From Ricordea florida (Eukaryota; Cnidaria; Anthozoa; Corallimorpharia; Ricordeidae), in NCBI GenBank assembly GCA_949710005.1, contig OX453274.1, forward strand, positions 17,180,120-17,244,119: a DNA stretch of 64,000 nucleotides, given 5' to 3'. Of this stretch, positions 1-9,637 are shown in pieces. The translations under genes and the position numbers were made by a program. Within the stretch, counting starts at the first letter, position 1. Each line of letters starts with the position of its first letter. Below the pieces are notes generated by a model. It was given only the letters and a program-made list of their open reading frames with translations, searched no databases and was not told where the DNA came from.

Positions 1-61
1 ACATTACTCGTTGGTTCTTATAGATAAACTCCGGGTTAAAAACATAAGCCATTACCTCTGA

Positions 62-260
62 ACAGGGCCAAGCCCAATTGAGTCGCTTTCTTGGAGTTTT
101 CAGGGACTGCTTCGTTGTTTACTTGGATGATTTCCTTGCTTGTCATGGATGCAAACCGGGACGCTCTATTCACGCGGGGAAGCGAAAAATTCGCAAGTTG
201 CTCGGAGGTAAATAGCACAGGATATTCAGTTTGACAACGCCACTGTTTTAGTATGAGCAA
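62..260 (-). CDS. Candidate first exon, minus strand
   Basis: An open frame read from 260 down to about 62, where AG|GTAATG could be a donor. Its end (VPENSKKATQLGLALF) resembles the start of KIAA1958/QRICH1-like proteins related to Crypton tyrosine recombinases, which begin with an N-T-K-x-A-T-x-x-G-hydrophobic-x-LF pattern. It faces a similar exon at 330-441. Function is not established; it may be part of a domesticated or decayed recombinase gene. Confidence 0.3.
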
Positions 261-329
261 ACGCGCGCTCTGATTGGTTCCTTACTCATAGGCTATCAGC
301 TCATATACTATTAGTACGGAAAACGGTCA

Positions 330-441
330 TGATGGAGGAGCAATTTTTTGAATTAGACGGAAAAATTCAAGTCTTGCTTGAAAAGAATATACCAAAAAAT
401 ACCACTGAAGCAAATAAATATGGGATGAAATTATTCGACGG
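330..441 (+). CDS. Candidate first exon, plus strand
   Basis: ATG ATG at 330, 37 codons, then a GTAAGT donor. The peptide ends NTTEANKYGMKLFDG, the same N-T-x-x-A-x-x-x-G-x-x-LF pattern as the minus-strand exon 70 bases away. About 70 bases between them include ATTGGT (a reverse CCAAT box), so a bidirectional promoter is possible. I cannot follow the next exon. Confidence 0.35.
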
Positions 442-840
442 TAAGTGAGCAAATTACATAGCGAACTTGTTTTTTACGAACGAAAGTGAAACTCTTACAA
501 ACAGCCGCCATTTTGAAAGATCTGTGGAGCCCTTAAACTGAGTTTTTATTTTATTTCTGCCTACCTTTTCCACTTTTTCGGAGAAATTTGAGAAGTAGAT
601 TAATGAGATGTTTAAGAACAACTCGGACTCGTGTTTGAACAACATGCCGGCTCGACAACAACATGGTTCTATTTACAAACAATATCAAAGTCAATTCTTG
701 TCGTACGAACTAGTTCCAGTGTCTCACAAGCAATGGGTTTAGAGATATAATAAAACAATTATTCCACTCAGTCTCGTCATACACGAACTATAGCCAATGT
801 ATTAGCTCATTCCTCATTCCTCTCTCGGTTCCGGTCAGAC
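442..840. other. No recognised gene
   Basis: AT-rich sequence after the possible donor at 441. The open frame on the minus strand (454-645) has no recognisable domain. Confidence 0.4.
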
Positions 841-1355
841 CACGTGGCTGTCGCAAAAAAACTTCCTGCCCCTTGGAAAACAACTGTCTCACTCCTAGCA
901 TCGTGTACAACGCTAAAGTTACAACCGAAGACCCCATAGGAAAGAACTACATCGGACTAACGGAAGGACCCTTCAAACAACGCTACACCCAACATACGCT
1001 ATCTTTTCGGAACCGACACTACGCCATCAGCACGGAACTTTCAAAATTTATCTGGTATCTCAAGGACAGTAACACAGACTTCGAAATCAAATGGTCGATC
1101 CTAACCTCCGCCGCCACCTACAGCAATAAATCTAAGAGATGCAATCTATGCTTAGCCGAAAAGCTTTTCATAATCAAAGGCGAGAAATCTACGCTCCTAA
1201 ACAAGAGATCAGAACTAATTTTATCTAATGAACCTCAAAACAGATCACACCTAATCAACAAGTATTACTGTAATACTGTAATTAGCGTAATTAGCATAAA
1301 CAAACTGTATAAAAGGGCAAAGATATCTCTTCATTGTAAAAAAAAGTCTGTCTGA
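840..1355 (+). pseudogene. Penelope-like element, C-terminal GIY-YIG endonuclease fragment
   Basis: The frame opens near 840 and runs to TGA at 1353-1355, about 170 residues. It begins with CPLENNC, the zinc-binding-like cysteines that precede the endonuclease in EN+ Penelope-like elements. The core follows: IVYNAKV, NYIGLTEGPFKQRYTQH (GIY-YIG-like strands with Arg and His), ELSKFIWYLKD and RCNLCLAEKLFII. In the family this domain nicks target DNA for reverse transcription. The reverse transcriptase part is absent, so this is a 5'-truncated copy. Confidence 0.72.
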
Positions 1356-1423
1356 CGATCGCCACAAGGCGTGAAACTCAGTGTTACAACAAACCAATGC
1401 CTCCTTTTTGACCTCACTACACC

Positions 1424-1459
<36 letters not shown>

Positions 1460-1837
1460 AAGTAAAGATGCTTCGAGCCAACAGGGATGCCACGCGCCAG
1501 AAGGCTCCAAAAGGATTCGTAGTCCAAACCTCGAGTAATGAAATTTGTAGGCAATTGTGGAAAACGAGGACGGACAACTTCGAGCGAAAAAAATATATAC
1601 AGTAAAAAATCTAAAAAAAGTTTAAAACTTTAATAAAAATAGACGTTTCGGTCAGAGACCTTCATCAGTTGCAGTGCAAGTGAATAAGAAATTACAATAT
1701 CCTTAAGGACAGATGTTTATTCGTTTATTCGTTTACTAGAATAGACGTCTGTCTGACGATCGCCACAAGGCGTGAAACTCAGAGTTAAAGCAAACCAATG
1801 CCTCCTTTTTGACTTCACTACACCGTATATATCCATG

Positions 1838-1850
<13 letters not shown>
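1346..1850 (+). repeat. Penelope-type terminal direct repeats with microsatellites
   Basis: A segment of about 80 bases, from GTCTGTCTGACGATCGCCAC to the CACTACACCGTA... region, occurs at about 1346-1428 and again at about 1747-1828 with few differences. It directly follows the endonuclease stop. Each copy is followed by a microsatellite: (TA)n at 1427-1454 and (TATG)n at 1833-1878. Tandem or terminal repeats of this kind are normal for Penelope-like elements. Confidence 0.65.
1640..1675 (-). ncRNA. Hammerhead ribozyme core (Penelope-associated)
   Basis: Read on the minus strand: CTGATGA (complement of 1662-1668), a hairpin with arms GGTC/GACC around 1650-1661, then GAAAC (complement of 1645-1649). 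This is the conserved hammerhead core CUGANGA, stem II, GAAA. Hammerhead motifs are known inside Penelope-like terminal repeats, and this one lies between the two direct repeats. I did not establish stems I and III or the cleavage triplet. Confidence 0.6.
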
Positions 1851-1871
<21 letters not shown>

Positions 1872-1956
1872 TGTATGTAGACCACCTACGAGACGAGTTC
1901 GCTTCTTCTGGTTATTCAACCTAACAATATGGCCCTTTTCGTGGTGGCTGACGGTC

Positions 1957-2290
1957 TTACAACATGGGGAGATGCTGTGCTTTAGCCTCGTCCCTCACAA
2001 TGTCTTTCATGACTGAAAAGGCCAATTCCTGCTTGGCACCTCTTGCCACAGAATTTGCACTGGAAGACAGCTGTTGGTTGTATATCCTTTGTTTAAGGGT
2101 TTGCCATTCGTTTCTCTCTCTTTCTCTTGGCGTTCTCCTGCCTGGACTCTTCATACTGCTGAGAATTTCTGTCCACTTCGGACCTCCATAGTTCTCGGTC
2201 TGCAGCCTGTGTCTCCCATGTTACTGTCAAGATGTTAAGGTCCCTGAGTGTGGCTTTGCTATACATCCTTATATCTGAGTCTTGGTCTTC
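1957..2290 (-). pseudogene. LINE reverse transcriptase C-terminal fragment
   Basis: On the minus strand an interrupted reading frame gives a tryptophan/arginine-rich stretch (LTVTWETQAADRELWRSE) of the sort found at the end of some LINE ORF2 proteins. Stops and frameshifts interrupt it. No upstream polymerase motifs are present. Identification rests on pattern memory. Confidence 0.4.
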
Positions 2291-2314
2291 CCCTTTTCAT
2301 TATGCCAGATGACA

Positions 2315-3815
2315 GCTCTCCGATGAGGAAACCGTTCCTCAGTACCTGCTTGCATTGAAAACAAATAAAACTATCGGACTGGACAGCATCAGTGCTAGGC
2401 TGTTAAAGTGTGGCGCAAAAGCGATCTGCCCCTCCATCACCAAGTTACTAAATCTATCAATTCGCTCTGGAAAGTTTCCTGAAATATAGAAAATGCTCAA
2501 AAGTGGCGGCCTTTTTAAATCTGGAGATCGTAGGAATGCTTCCAATTATCTTCCCATTTCAATTCTCCCGACTCTGAGTAAGATTTTAGAGAAAATCGTC
2601 CACACGCAATTTTACGAGTATCTCGATTCTAACAACATCATTTCGAGTAAGCAGTACGGCTTTCGCCCAAGGCTCTCGACAACAGCTGCTATGTCGGCTC
2701 CCTCGGACCAAGTTCTCCTAAAAATGGAGGCTTGTCAACTTTGCGCTGCAGTATTCCTCGATTTAACCAAAGCTTTTGATACCGTGGAATACGATATTCT
2801 GATGGACAAATTGTCGCAGACTGGTGGCTCTGCTAGCACTCTACTCTGGTTCAAATCCTATCTAGGCAACCGAGCACAGCGCACGTCATGTGACAATGCA
2901 ATGTCTGACCCTCTACACGTGGAATTTGGGGTGCCTCAGGGGAGCATTTTGGGCCCCCTGCTCTTTCTAATCTACATAAACGATCTGCTTTTGGTGCTAA
3001 AGAATTGTCAAGTGACACTCTACGCCGACGATACGGTCCTCTACTGTTTTTCCAAGGAGCCACGTCTGCTGGAGGAGGCACTCAATGAAGATCTCATGGA
3101 AGTCGCTAAATGGCTAAATAGAAACAAACTGACACTTAGTCTCCCTAAAACAAAGTCTATGATTATAGGCAGTAGCAGAAAAGTTATCGGTATCCCCTCT
3201 CTTTCTTTGCATATTTTTTATTCTTACATAGATTCTGTCTCAAGTTTTAAATACCTAGGAATAATGTTGTCCTCTGATTTTACTTGGGCTTATCATGTAG
3301 AGTATATCTCAACTAAGATTAATATGAACCTTGGTCTTCTTCGCTGAATTAAATATTATTTGCCTCTTACTGTTTTACAATAGCTTAGTTTTACCTATTC
3401 TAGATTATCCCGATATCGTCTGGGGAGACAAGAACAATGCAGCACTCATGAAAAAACTCCAGCTTTTACAGAACAAAGCTGCAAAATTAATATTAGACAA
3501 GTTAACTTTATCCTCCTCAACTGAAGCCGTAAAACCTTTAAATGGCTAAACCTAGTAGACCGTAGAAGATATAAAATATGTATTTATATTTACAGATGTA
3601 TCACCGGTCATATTGATCAGTTCTGTCCAGGCAAATGTACATGCATTCATATAATACAAGAAACAGAGATAACATAAGGCTCCCCAGAGTGAAATGAAAC
3701 TGGGGCAAACAACGCTTAGCTTTTCATGCCGTCAATGATTTTAATACTCTTAATAATTATCTTAAAAATACATCTACTTTAGCAACATTTAAGAGAAATT
3801 TGTTCTCTTTTTTTT
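2315..3815 (+). pseudogene. LINE (CR1/Jockey-like) reverse transcriptase, decayed
   Basis: Non-LTR reverse transcriptase remnant. Motifs in order: TIGLDSISARLL, PISILPTLSKILEK, QYGFRPRLST, VFLDLTKAFDTV (catalytic Asp), GVPQGSILGPLLFLIYINDL, LYADDTVLY (catalytic DD), NKLTLSLPKTKSM and FKYLGIMLSSDF. The longest open part is 2493-3347. A TAG at 2488-2490 lies upstream of it, and the reading shifts frame near 3340 into a piece ending 3549 (LVLPILDYPDIVWGDKNN, LQNKAAKLIL). The endonuclease domain is missing, so the copy is truncated and dead. Confidence 0.85.
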
Positions 3816-3849
3816 AGCCTTTTTCAATTTCTTCTAGCTTTTTACAGTT

Positions 3850-4990
3850 TTTCTTTTTAACTCGTGGATACGCGAAGAGTATTTGCGAGTTTTTGTGGGG
3901 ACTCCGATATTCATATGAAAGCGTATCGTACCGGTGCCAGAGTTTGTAATGATTTTGTGGCTTAAGAGGACGATTAGCGAGGCCCTCACGGGAAATTACG
4001 ACAGCGACCTTCGACCTTCGGAAATTGCGACATGAAAAGGTTTGAAACTCAGACGCGCGACATAAAAAACTTCACTAACAGGGCCTCATTAGCGGTCTTA
4101 CTAAAATCAAAAGGAGTTTAAATGTTTCCAGTTAGGACAATGGCCAACTTGGAGACTCAATTTTATGAGCCTGTGACTCGACCAGGCGCTAAACGTGACC
4201 AGATGATAACTATTCGCTCTTCCGACATCGACCGCCCCCAAGATTACCAGCAGTATATGAATTTCAGTTGGCTCGAAAGTGATCTGAAGATGAGAAAATC
4301 TCTTGCTAATGTAGTAAGCTTTGCTGAGAACTCATAGAGCGAAATGAGCACTTGAATGAGAACTTAAATGAGCGAAATGAGCACTTGTTATTGAACGAAA
4401 CGACGACTAAATTGACGAATCCATGATATGGAACCGAAGAACTTTGTGGCCAACCAGGATAAGAAACATCGCATGGAGGACTTTTCTACTGATTTAAGTG
4501 TTAGTACGAACAGGAATGGAGTTGGAGAAGTATTGGGACGGTCAAGAAGTATGTCAACGTTTACCATTAAATATGGAGGCGCATGCCGTGACGGAGAACC
4601 ATGAAGATTACAATGTAAGAAAGTCATTAAAGGGTTCGAAAAGAGTAAGTCATGTAGAAAATGTATTAACCGTTATATTATATACAATACACCACAACCC
4701 GTTACAATGAAAAGTTTTCTGTCTATTGATTTCCGAATTTACCTTGAAGTGAACTAGATTGTGTTGAAGTAGACATGTTGGAAAAAAAGGTTTACCTGTT
4801 TTGCTTACTGTTGTGTGACTCATCATATTTACATTGTAAAAACAAAAAGTTATAAGGATAGAAACAAAGATGTATTGCTGTATTAATGATGGCAAGCGTG
4901 ATTCAGCCTTTTAAGTGCAACCCTGAATATATATACCACTGATAACCTAAAATGAGATGATAATGTAAATAAACTAATTCAACTTGATAA
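3850..4990 (+). other. Unassigned region with two short open frames
   Basis: Open frames at 4122-4337 and 4498-4710 show no domain I recognise. In a different frame around 4440-4600 a Ser/Asn-rich peptide ends at TGA near 4603. A short tandem of GAGCGAAATGAGCACTTG-like units lies at 4338-4390. It may be decayed transposon coding sequence; nothing firm can be said. Confidence 0.25.
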
Positions 4991-4997
4991 ATGATTG

Positions 4998-5290
4998 AGA
5001 GTCTTAAGGATTTTAAGATCATCACTAACATACTTTGCAAAAATGCAAGAAAGACTTGTTTGGTATGATTCGTCAGCTGGGCAATCCTACATGGTTTTGT
5101 TCATTATCAGCTGCAGAATCAAGGTGGATTTTTCTGTTGAAAACATTAAATAGACTTGTAGACAACAAAAACTATAATGATGATAAAATTGACAATGTCA
5201 TGGCAACAAAATTCAGACCTTATTCAGAAGGACCCTGTTACATGTGTTAGAAACTTTGAACACACAGACAGTGAGCAGCAGGATACCAGA
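4998..5290 (+). pseudogene. Helitron N-terminal (helitron-like) domain fragment
   Basis: The frame from 5035 to 5250 reads KDLFGMIRQLGNPTWFCSL followed by SAAESRW, matching the helitron-like N-terminal domain (LFAMIRQLG.PT.F.TLS.AE.RW) that precedes Rep and helicase domains in Helitrons. A frameshift near 5210 leads into DPVTCVRNFEHT, the usual continuation. Neither Rep nor helicase is present, so this is a scrap. Confidence 0.7.
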
Positions 5291-5559
5291 ACTACATTTG
5301 GTTTCGGTGCTATTTAATCCTGTACCCTTATGTTAAGTTATAAAAATTTTTAACAACTGTATGCTTGCGTAGTCAAATGATTGGCGTCATGTACTCACTG
5401 TATGTTTATTTCAAAAAGCTACCCAGCTCCCTGGTCACTTTTATGTTGTGATTATAGATTATCAAAATTATCTTCAAGTTCATTCGATCACAACTCTGAA
5501 AAAACACCTCGTTAATTTTTAAATTATTTCTTTTTCCTCTGTTTTTTAAACATATCCAC

Positions 5560-5756
5560 GAGTTCACCATAGTCCTACTTTGATTCTTAATTGTAAATAT
5601 TTCTTTTTTTCTAAATTGTATATATAAATTTTTATACTATTTGTAGATAACTTTAAGGACCTCTACGAAAACCACTAATGTGATAGAGTTTTTTCTTTAA
5701 TAAAGATTGTTATTATTATTATTATTATTATTGTTATTGTTATTATTATTAAGTGT
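5560..5756 (+). repeat. LINE-like 3' end with (TTA)n tail
   Basis: AT-rich 3' UTR-like sequence ending in AATAAAG followed by (TTA)n at about 5708-5750. CR1/L2-type LINEs usually end in a short microsatellite tail rather than poly(A). Confidence 0.45.
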
Positions 5757-5769
5757 ATGGCGACTGCTG

Positions 5770-5997
5770 CTATTCAGTGAACCGTACACCACTGGAGTTA
5801 GGGACACAGAGATATACATTAACCCCGATATCGCCAAAGTTAGTGTTACAGTGAACAGTTCACCAAATAGAGTCTACAACAACAATATTTTGGCTATCGA
5901 CATGTGGCGTGAGGCACAACGCCTTTTTTGGTCTCGCACTGATGGTAAGGGGGCGCCTAATATGATGTTGACTAAGTTCCAAACCAAAAAAGAATAA
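5770..5997 (+). pseudogene. Virus-like capsid protein C-terminal remnant
   Basis: Open to TAA at 5995-5997. The stretch SVTVNSSPNRVYNNNI and following DMWREAQRLF resembles the major-capsid-like proteins of cnidarian polinton-like elements. The N-terminal part is replaced by a (TTA)n LINE tail upstream. Assignment by pattern memory. Confidence 0.45.
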
Positions 5998-6217
5998 TAA
6001 ATTTTGTTTCCTCATTGGCCTGCGCTCCATGATAGACACAGCCATGCATAGTAGCGGCACGTGATTGGTCAACACCCAAGACAGCTTTCTCCTCGAGTTG
6101 AAAAGAAAAGCCTGGCTCGGGTGGTGAATTGCCACATCTTCACCATCAGCGACAGCCAAGCGAATATCATAGACATGCAATTACAGGGTATACAATTTTG
6201 AATTTGTTAAGGTAACA

Positions 6218-6657
6218 ATGGACCTAACTAGAATCCCATTCAATGCTCTTATAGTTGACCCGACCAATTGCGGGAAAACTCAGTATATTATGAATCAACT
6301 GCAAGGTCCCTTCTGACGTAGGTTCGATTACATTGTGCTAATATGCCCAACCTAAATGCACAATGAAACATATCATGAGTTTGTCGACCTCAAGCCACAC
6401 ATCCTTGTTGTAGACTGCCAACAGCATGATGTGGGTGATTTGTTAAGATTAGCCAACTTCTTTTTTGAGAGGACTAATACACTGATCCTTTTGGATGATT
6501 GCGCCACGTTCAAAGATTTGACACATAGAACAAGCCAGTTGGTGTCCCTCTGCTTTAGTGGGTGTCATGTAGACATCAGCGTGTGGGTGCTGGCACAGCA
6601 GATGCCATCTATTGCGAGACCGTTTCGCGAGAATGTGGCGGCGATTGTTCTCTTTTA
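6218..6657 (+). pseudogene. A32-type packaging ATPase, broken
   Basis: P-loop NTPase of the FtsK/HerA-A32 group that in relatives pumps DNA into capsids. From ATG 6218: Walker A region DPTNCGKTQY (first Gly replaced by Asp), FDYIVLICPT, Walker B LILLDDC, then VWVLAQQMPSIARPFREN, a sensor-like motif typical of the group. In-frame stops occur at about 6314 and 6350. The reading ends at TAA 6655-6657 and appears frameshifted afterwards. Clearly non-functional. Confidence 0.7.
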
Positions 6658-6828
6658 AACATCCTCGAAAAAACAATGCAAGCCATATTTGAAGATTGCG
6701 GCACCCAACTGTCTCACGAAGAGTACAAAGGTTTGATCACCCAACTCAAACAAACAGACTACTTCCCTCTGGTCTTTTCCTTGCGACCCCCTCACGCAAT
6801 AAAATATAATCTGTAATATAGTCAACCA

Positions 6829-7005
6829 TGGAGACTGTCGATAACGAACTGATTAATCTTCTAGAGGTGACACCCGAAACCGCTCCGATGCAAACAAATC
6901 ACCGTGAGCAGTTGGCTGTGTTGGTTTCCAAAGGTAACGAAAAACAGGGTATTGGTGTCTCTTACACACGAACAGGTGAGGTGGTTGTCAGACAAAGACC
7001 CTGAG
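6829..7005 (+). CDS. Small protein of virus-like element 1
   Basis: ATG at 6829, 58 codons, acidic N-terminus (METVDNELINLLEVTPE) and a basic end (GEVVVRQRP). Follows the ATPase remnant closely on the same strand. No recognised domain; probably a virion or accessory protein remnant. Confidence 0.35.
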
Positions 7006-7309
7006 ATGTTCCTGTGGAGGCAGATGATGTTCAGGATTCAAAAGGTAACACTTGTGAAAAATTATTTCAAGAGATATCTTGGTGCACCTGCAGTCACCAG
7101 AAAATTAACGGGTTTGGTAGAGGCTCCTAGAGAAACACAAAGTTCACCTGGGTTTGATTCTAAAAAACCTTAAAGTTGTCTTTACGAGAGCAATGGAGAG
7201 GAGCCCACTGGCGTTCAGACGATCAAGAGATACCATTGTGACACAAAGTGATTCTACAACCATACGTCTATAAAGAGTCAAAAAATATAGATTCGAAGAC
7301 TATATTTTC

Positions 7310-7855
7310 GGATGTGTTCAGCTGAACGCCGGACTAGAATTTTGAGACTCATCTGAACTGGAACTTTGAACTGACCTTGCACCATTTACTGTTGTGCCAC
7401 ATTCCTACTGATGACCATTTGATGCGTCTAGCCATTCTATGAGTTCCACAAAACATTTAGACACGCTGACATACATGCCAAGTTAGTTATGTTTCATTGT
7501 GTTTACTTTTTCTTTCAGGCTAACGAGTAATTATTGGTACATTGTATAATGGTGCATGCGCATTAGTTGTTGTTGACTAAATGTGTACGAGCAAGAAGCC
7601 ATGCCATGGCTTATTGTTTGTGATTAAGTCCATGAATATACCATAACTGATCCTGCTCGCATTTCAGGTTCTTAATTGTAATGATAATTGTGAATTTTCA
7701 TTTCAGTTACTTCTATGAGAGAATTATGCATTGGTGAATTAAACGGGATAGCATCACCAACTTAAGAAAAGCTTTTTCCACAAATCAGGAAAAGGCCCTT
7801 AGATAATTTACTCAAAATATCTATTGAACAACTAAAGAAGCCTCTACTAGGCTTC
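7310..7855. other. No recognised gene
   Basis: AT-rich sequence between virus-like element 1 and the next LINE. No open frame or repeat that I recognise. Confidence 0.4.
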
Positions 7856-7859
7856 ATTT

Positions 7860-8526
7860 GCTCTAAAGGGTGTTGGAAATATTCGTCAGTATCTTGACCA
7901 GCCAAGTACAGAAAAATTAGTTCACGCCTTTGTGTCCTCTAGACTGGACTACTGTAATAGTCTCTTGTATGGTCTTCCTGACAAGGAAATCTCGAAAATT
8001 CAACGCGTTCAGAACTCAGCCGCCCGGCTGGTTACAAAAACAAGGAGAGCGGATCACATCACGCCAATCCTCCGCAAGCTTCACTGGCTGCCTGTGCGCA
8101 AGCGTTCCATTTTTAAGATTTTACTTTTTACTTACAAAATTTTAAACGGTTTAGCACCCTGTTACTTGGCGGAACTTATTAATCTTCGTCAACCGATAAG
8201 GTGTCTTCGTTCAAATACTGATCACCTGAGGCTGCACATACCGCTGTTTAGGACAAAGACCTACGGGGGACGCGCTTTTTCATCTTGTGCCCCAGCACTG
8301 TGGAATAGCCTCCCATTTGATGTTAGAAGTGCCTCATCAGAGGATACGTTAAAAACTAAGCTTAAAACGTTTTTGTTTAATAATGATCTTTAGTATTTTT
8401 TTAATTTTAGAATTTTATCATCCATTGTAAATTAATATATTCTCCTTTTATTGGTTTCGTTATCGGTTTTCTCATTTTTATTCTGTAAGAGCATTGAGAT
8501 TTTTTAATGTAATGCGCAAGAAATAA

Positions 8527-8569
<43 letters not shown>

Positions 8570-8575
8570 GGCTCT
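7860..8575 (+). mobile_element. CR1/L2-type LINE, 5'-truncated, with (TTA)n tail
   Basis: The C-terminal part of a LINE ORF2 reads from about 7860 (ALKGVGNIRQYLDQPS) into the open frame 7932-8393: SSRLDYCNSLLYGLP, IQRVQNSAARLV, HWLPVRKRSIFKILLFTYK, SCAPALWNSLPFDVR and a C-terminal TLKTKLKTFLFNN. The stop is followed by a 3' UTR and (TTA)n at 8528-8570, typical of the group. Polymerase motifs are absent because of 5' truncation. Confidence 0.85.
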
Positions 8576-8579
8576 GTAA

Positions 8580-9382
8580 AGCACGCGGGTGGTGACGAGA
8601 TAAGAAAGAAGTGCAACAATTTGAACCAGTCACCGAACTTAAGATACCACAACCAATGACGGGAGCAACTGGAAATGCAAGACAGTAATTATTAGAGATT
8701 GGAAAATAGAAGAACGAATGTCTACGTAACATGCCGGAAAGTGAAGTGTGACAAAAAATAAAGTGAACTTGTAGCAAACATCCAAAATTATTTGATTTAT
8801 TGCAATGTCAAGAGTGCTATTTTTATTAGGTAATGACACTGTTACTGATTTAGTGAAAACAATAATTGTTTTCCGGAATTTTTCCATGCAGGGACGAGAG
8901 AAACTTTCCTGAGCAAGCTTTATGTGTGCTTTGGCAAAAGAAAAAACTAGTGACACCCCTCGATTCTCTCGCACCTTTCTTCAACAGTAGAACGTTTACA
9001 ACGTATTTTAGTAAACCAAGATATGAGCACAAAATCAAGTGCTGGGTTTGTTGACGGGAAGCAATACTCTCTTTTACAACTCCTTCCCCCATCCCTTGCA
9101 TTCGAGCGCTAGTTTAACTGTGAAGATTTTTGCAACTTGGTAATACTAGAGGTTAATTAGAAACAGGGTACTGCGAAATATAGCGCTTGAAATGAGTGAC
9201 TCCGTTTGGTGCGTCTAATAACCAATGAATCAGTCCCTAGTCTTTAGTGAAAAGTGAATACCTAGTTTTAGTCGCTTCCATTTTTGCCATAACTCGCAAC
9301 AAACGAATAGAGAATAATTATGTGCCTTAATAGCACCATTTAGAGCTCTGGATTAGCTTTGTGTCTCTGATTTATGTTACAG
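8580..9382. other. No recognised gene; intron or upstream of Ig exon 1
   Basis: Short open frames on both strands show no domain. The last part is the presumed intron leading to the acceptor at 9382. Confidence 0.4.
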
Positions 9383-9637
9383 AGCGACCATCCATCACTA
9401 AACCGGTCATCGCCAGTCATTACAATGAAGGATTACCAGTCAGTATCAGTTGTGAAGCAGCAGGCACTCCAGAACCTGATGTACAGTGGTATAAAAAGGA
9501 CCAGTTGAAAGGAGCAGGGCATAAAACAGCTTTATTGACTTTTAACAGCATCAGCAGGGAGGACAGTGGAAACTACACATGCAGAGCAAACAACTCTGTT
9601 GGAAGCACTTATGTAACAGCTGAGATTGTAGTGCACT
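9383..9637 (+). CDS. RTK exon: Ig domain 1
   Basis: The exon is bounded by acceptor ACAG and donor GTGAGT, phase 1 at both ends, about 85 residues. It is an I-set-like Ig fold: cysteine in VSISCEAAG, tryptophan in VQWYKK, and the DSGNYTCRA strand-F motif. It is the most 5' exon of the receptor I can recognise. Confidence 0.85.

Larger units (their letters stand above)
5770..7310 (+). mobile_element. Decayed virus-like element 1 (polinton-like virus type)
   Basis: Four adjacent plus-strand gene remnants match a virus-like family I recall from cnidarian genomes: a capsid-type C-terminus (5770-5997), a packaging ATPase (6218-6657), a short protein (6829-7005) and another small frame (about 7191-7315). 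Stops and frameshifts break the ATPase. I found no terminal repeats. It is described only as an old, broken genomic copy. Confidence 0.6.

Noticed and set aside
3331..3549. Separate small gene after the LINE reverse transcriptase
   Set aside because: Its peptide (LVLPILDYPDIVWG) is the normal continuation of the same LINE protein after a frameshift.
8407..8777. Asn-rich and Ile-rich minus-strand frames
   Set aside because: They translate the (TTA)n LINE tail.
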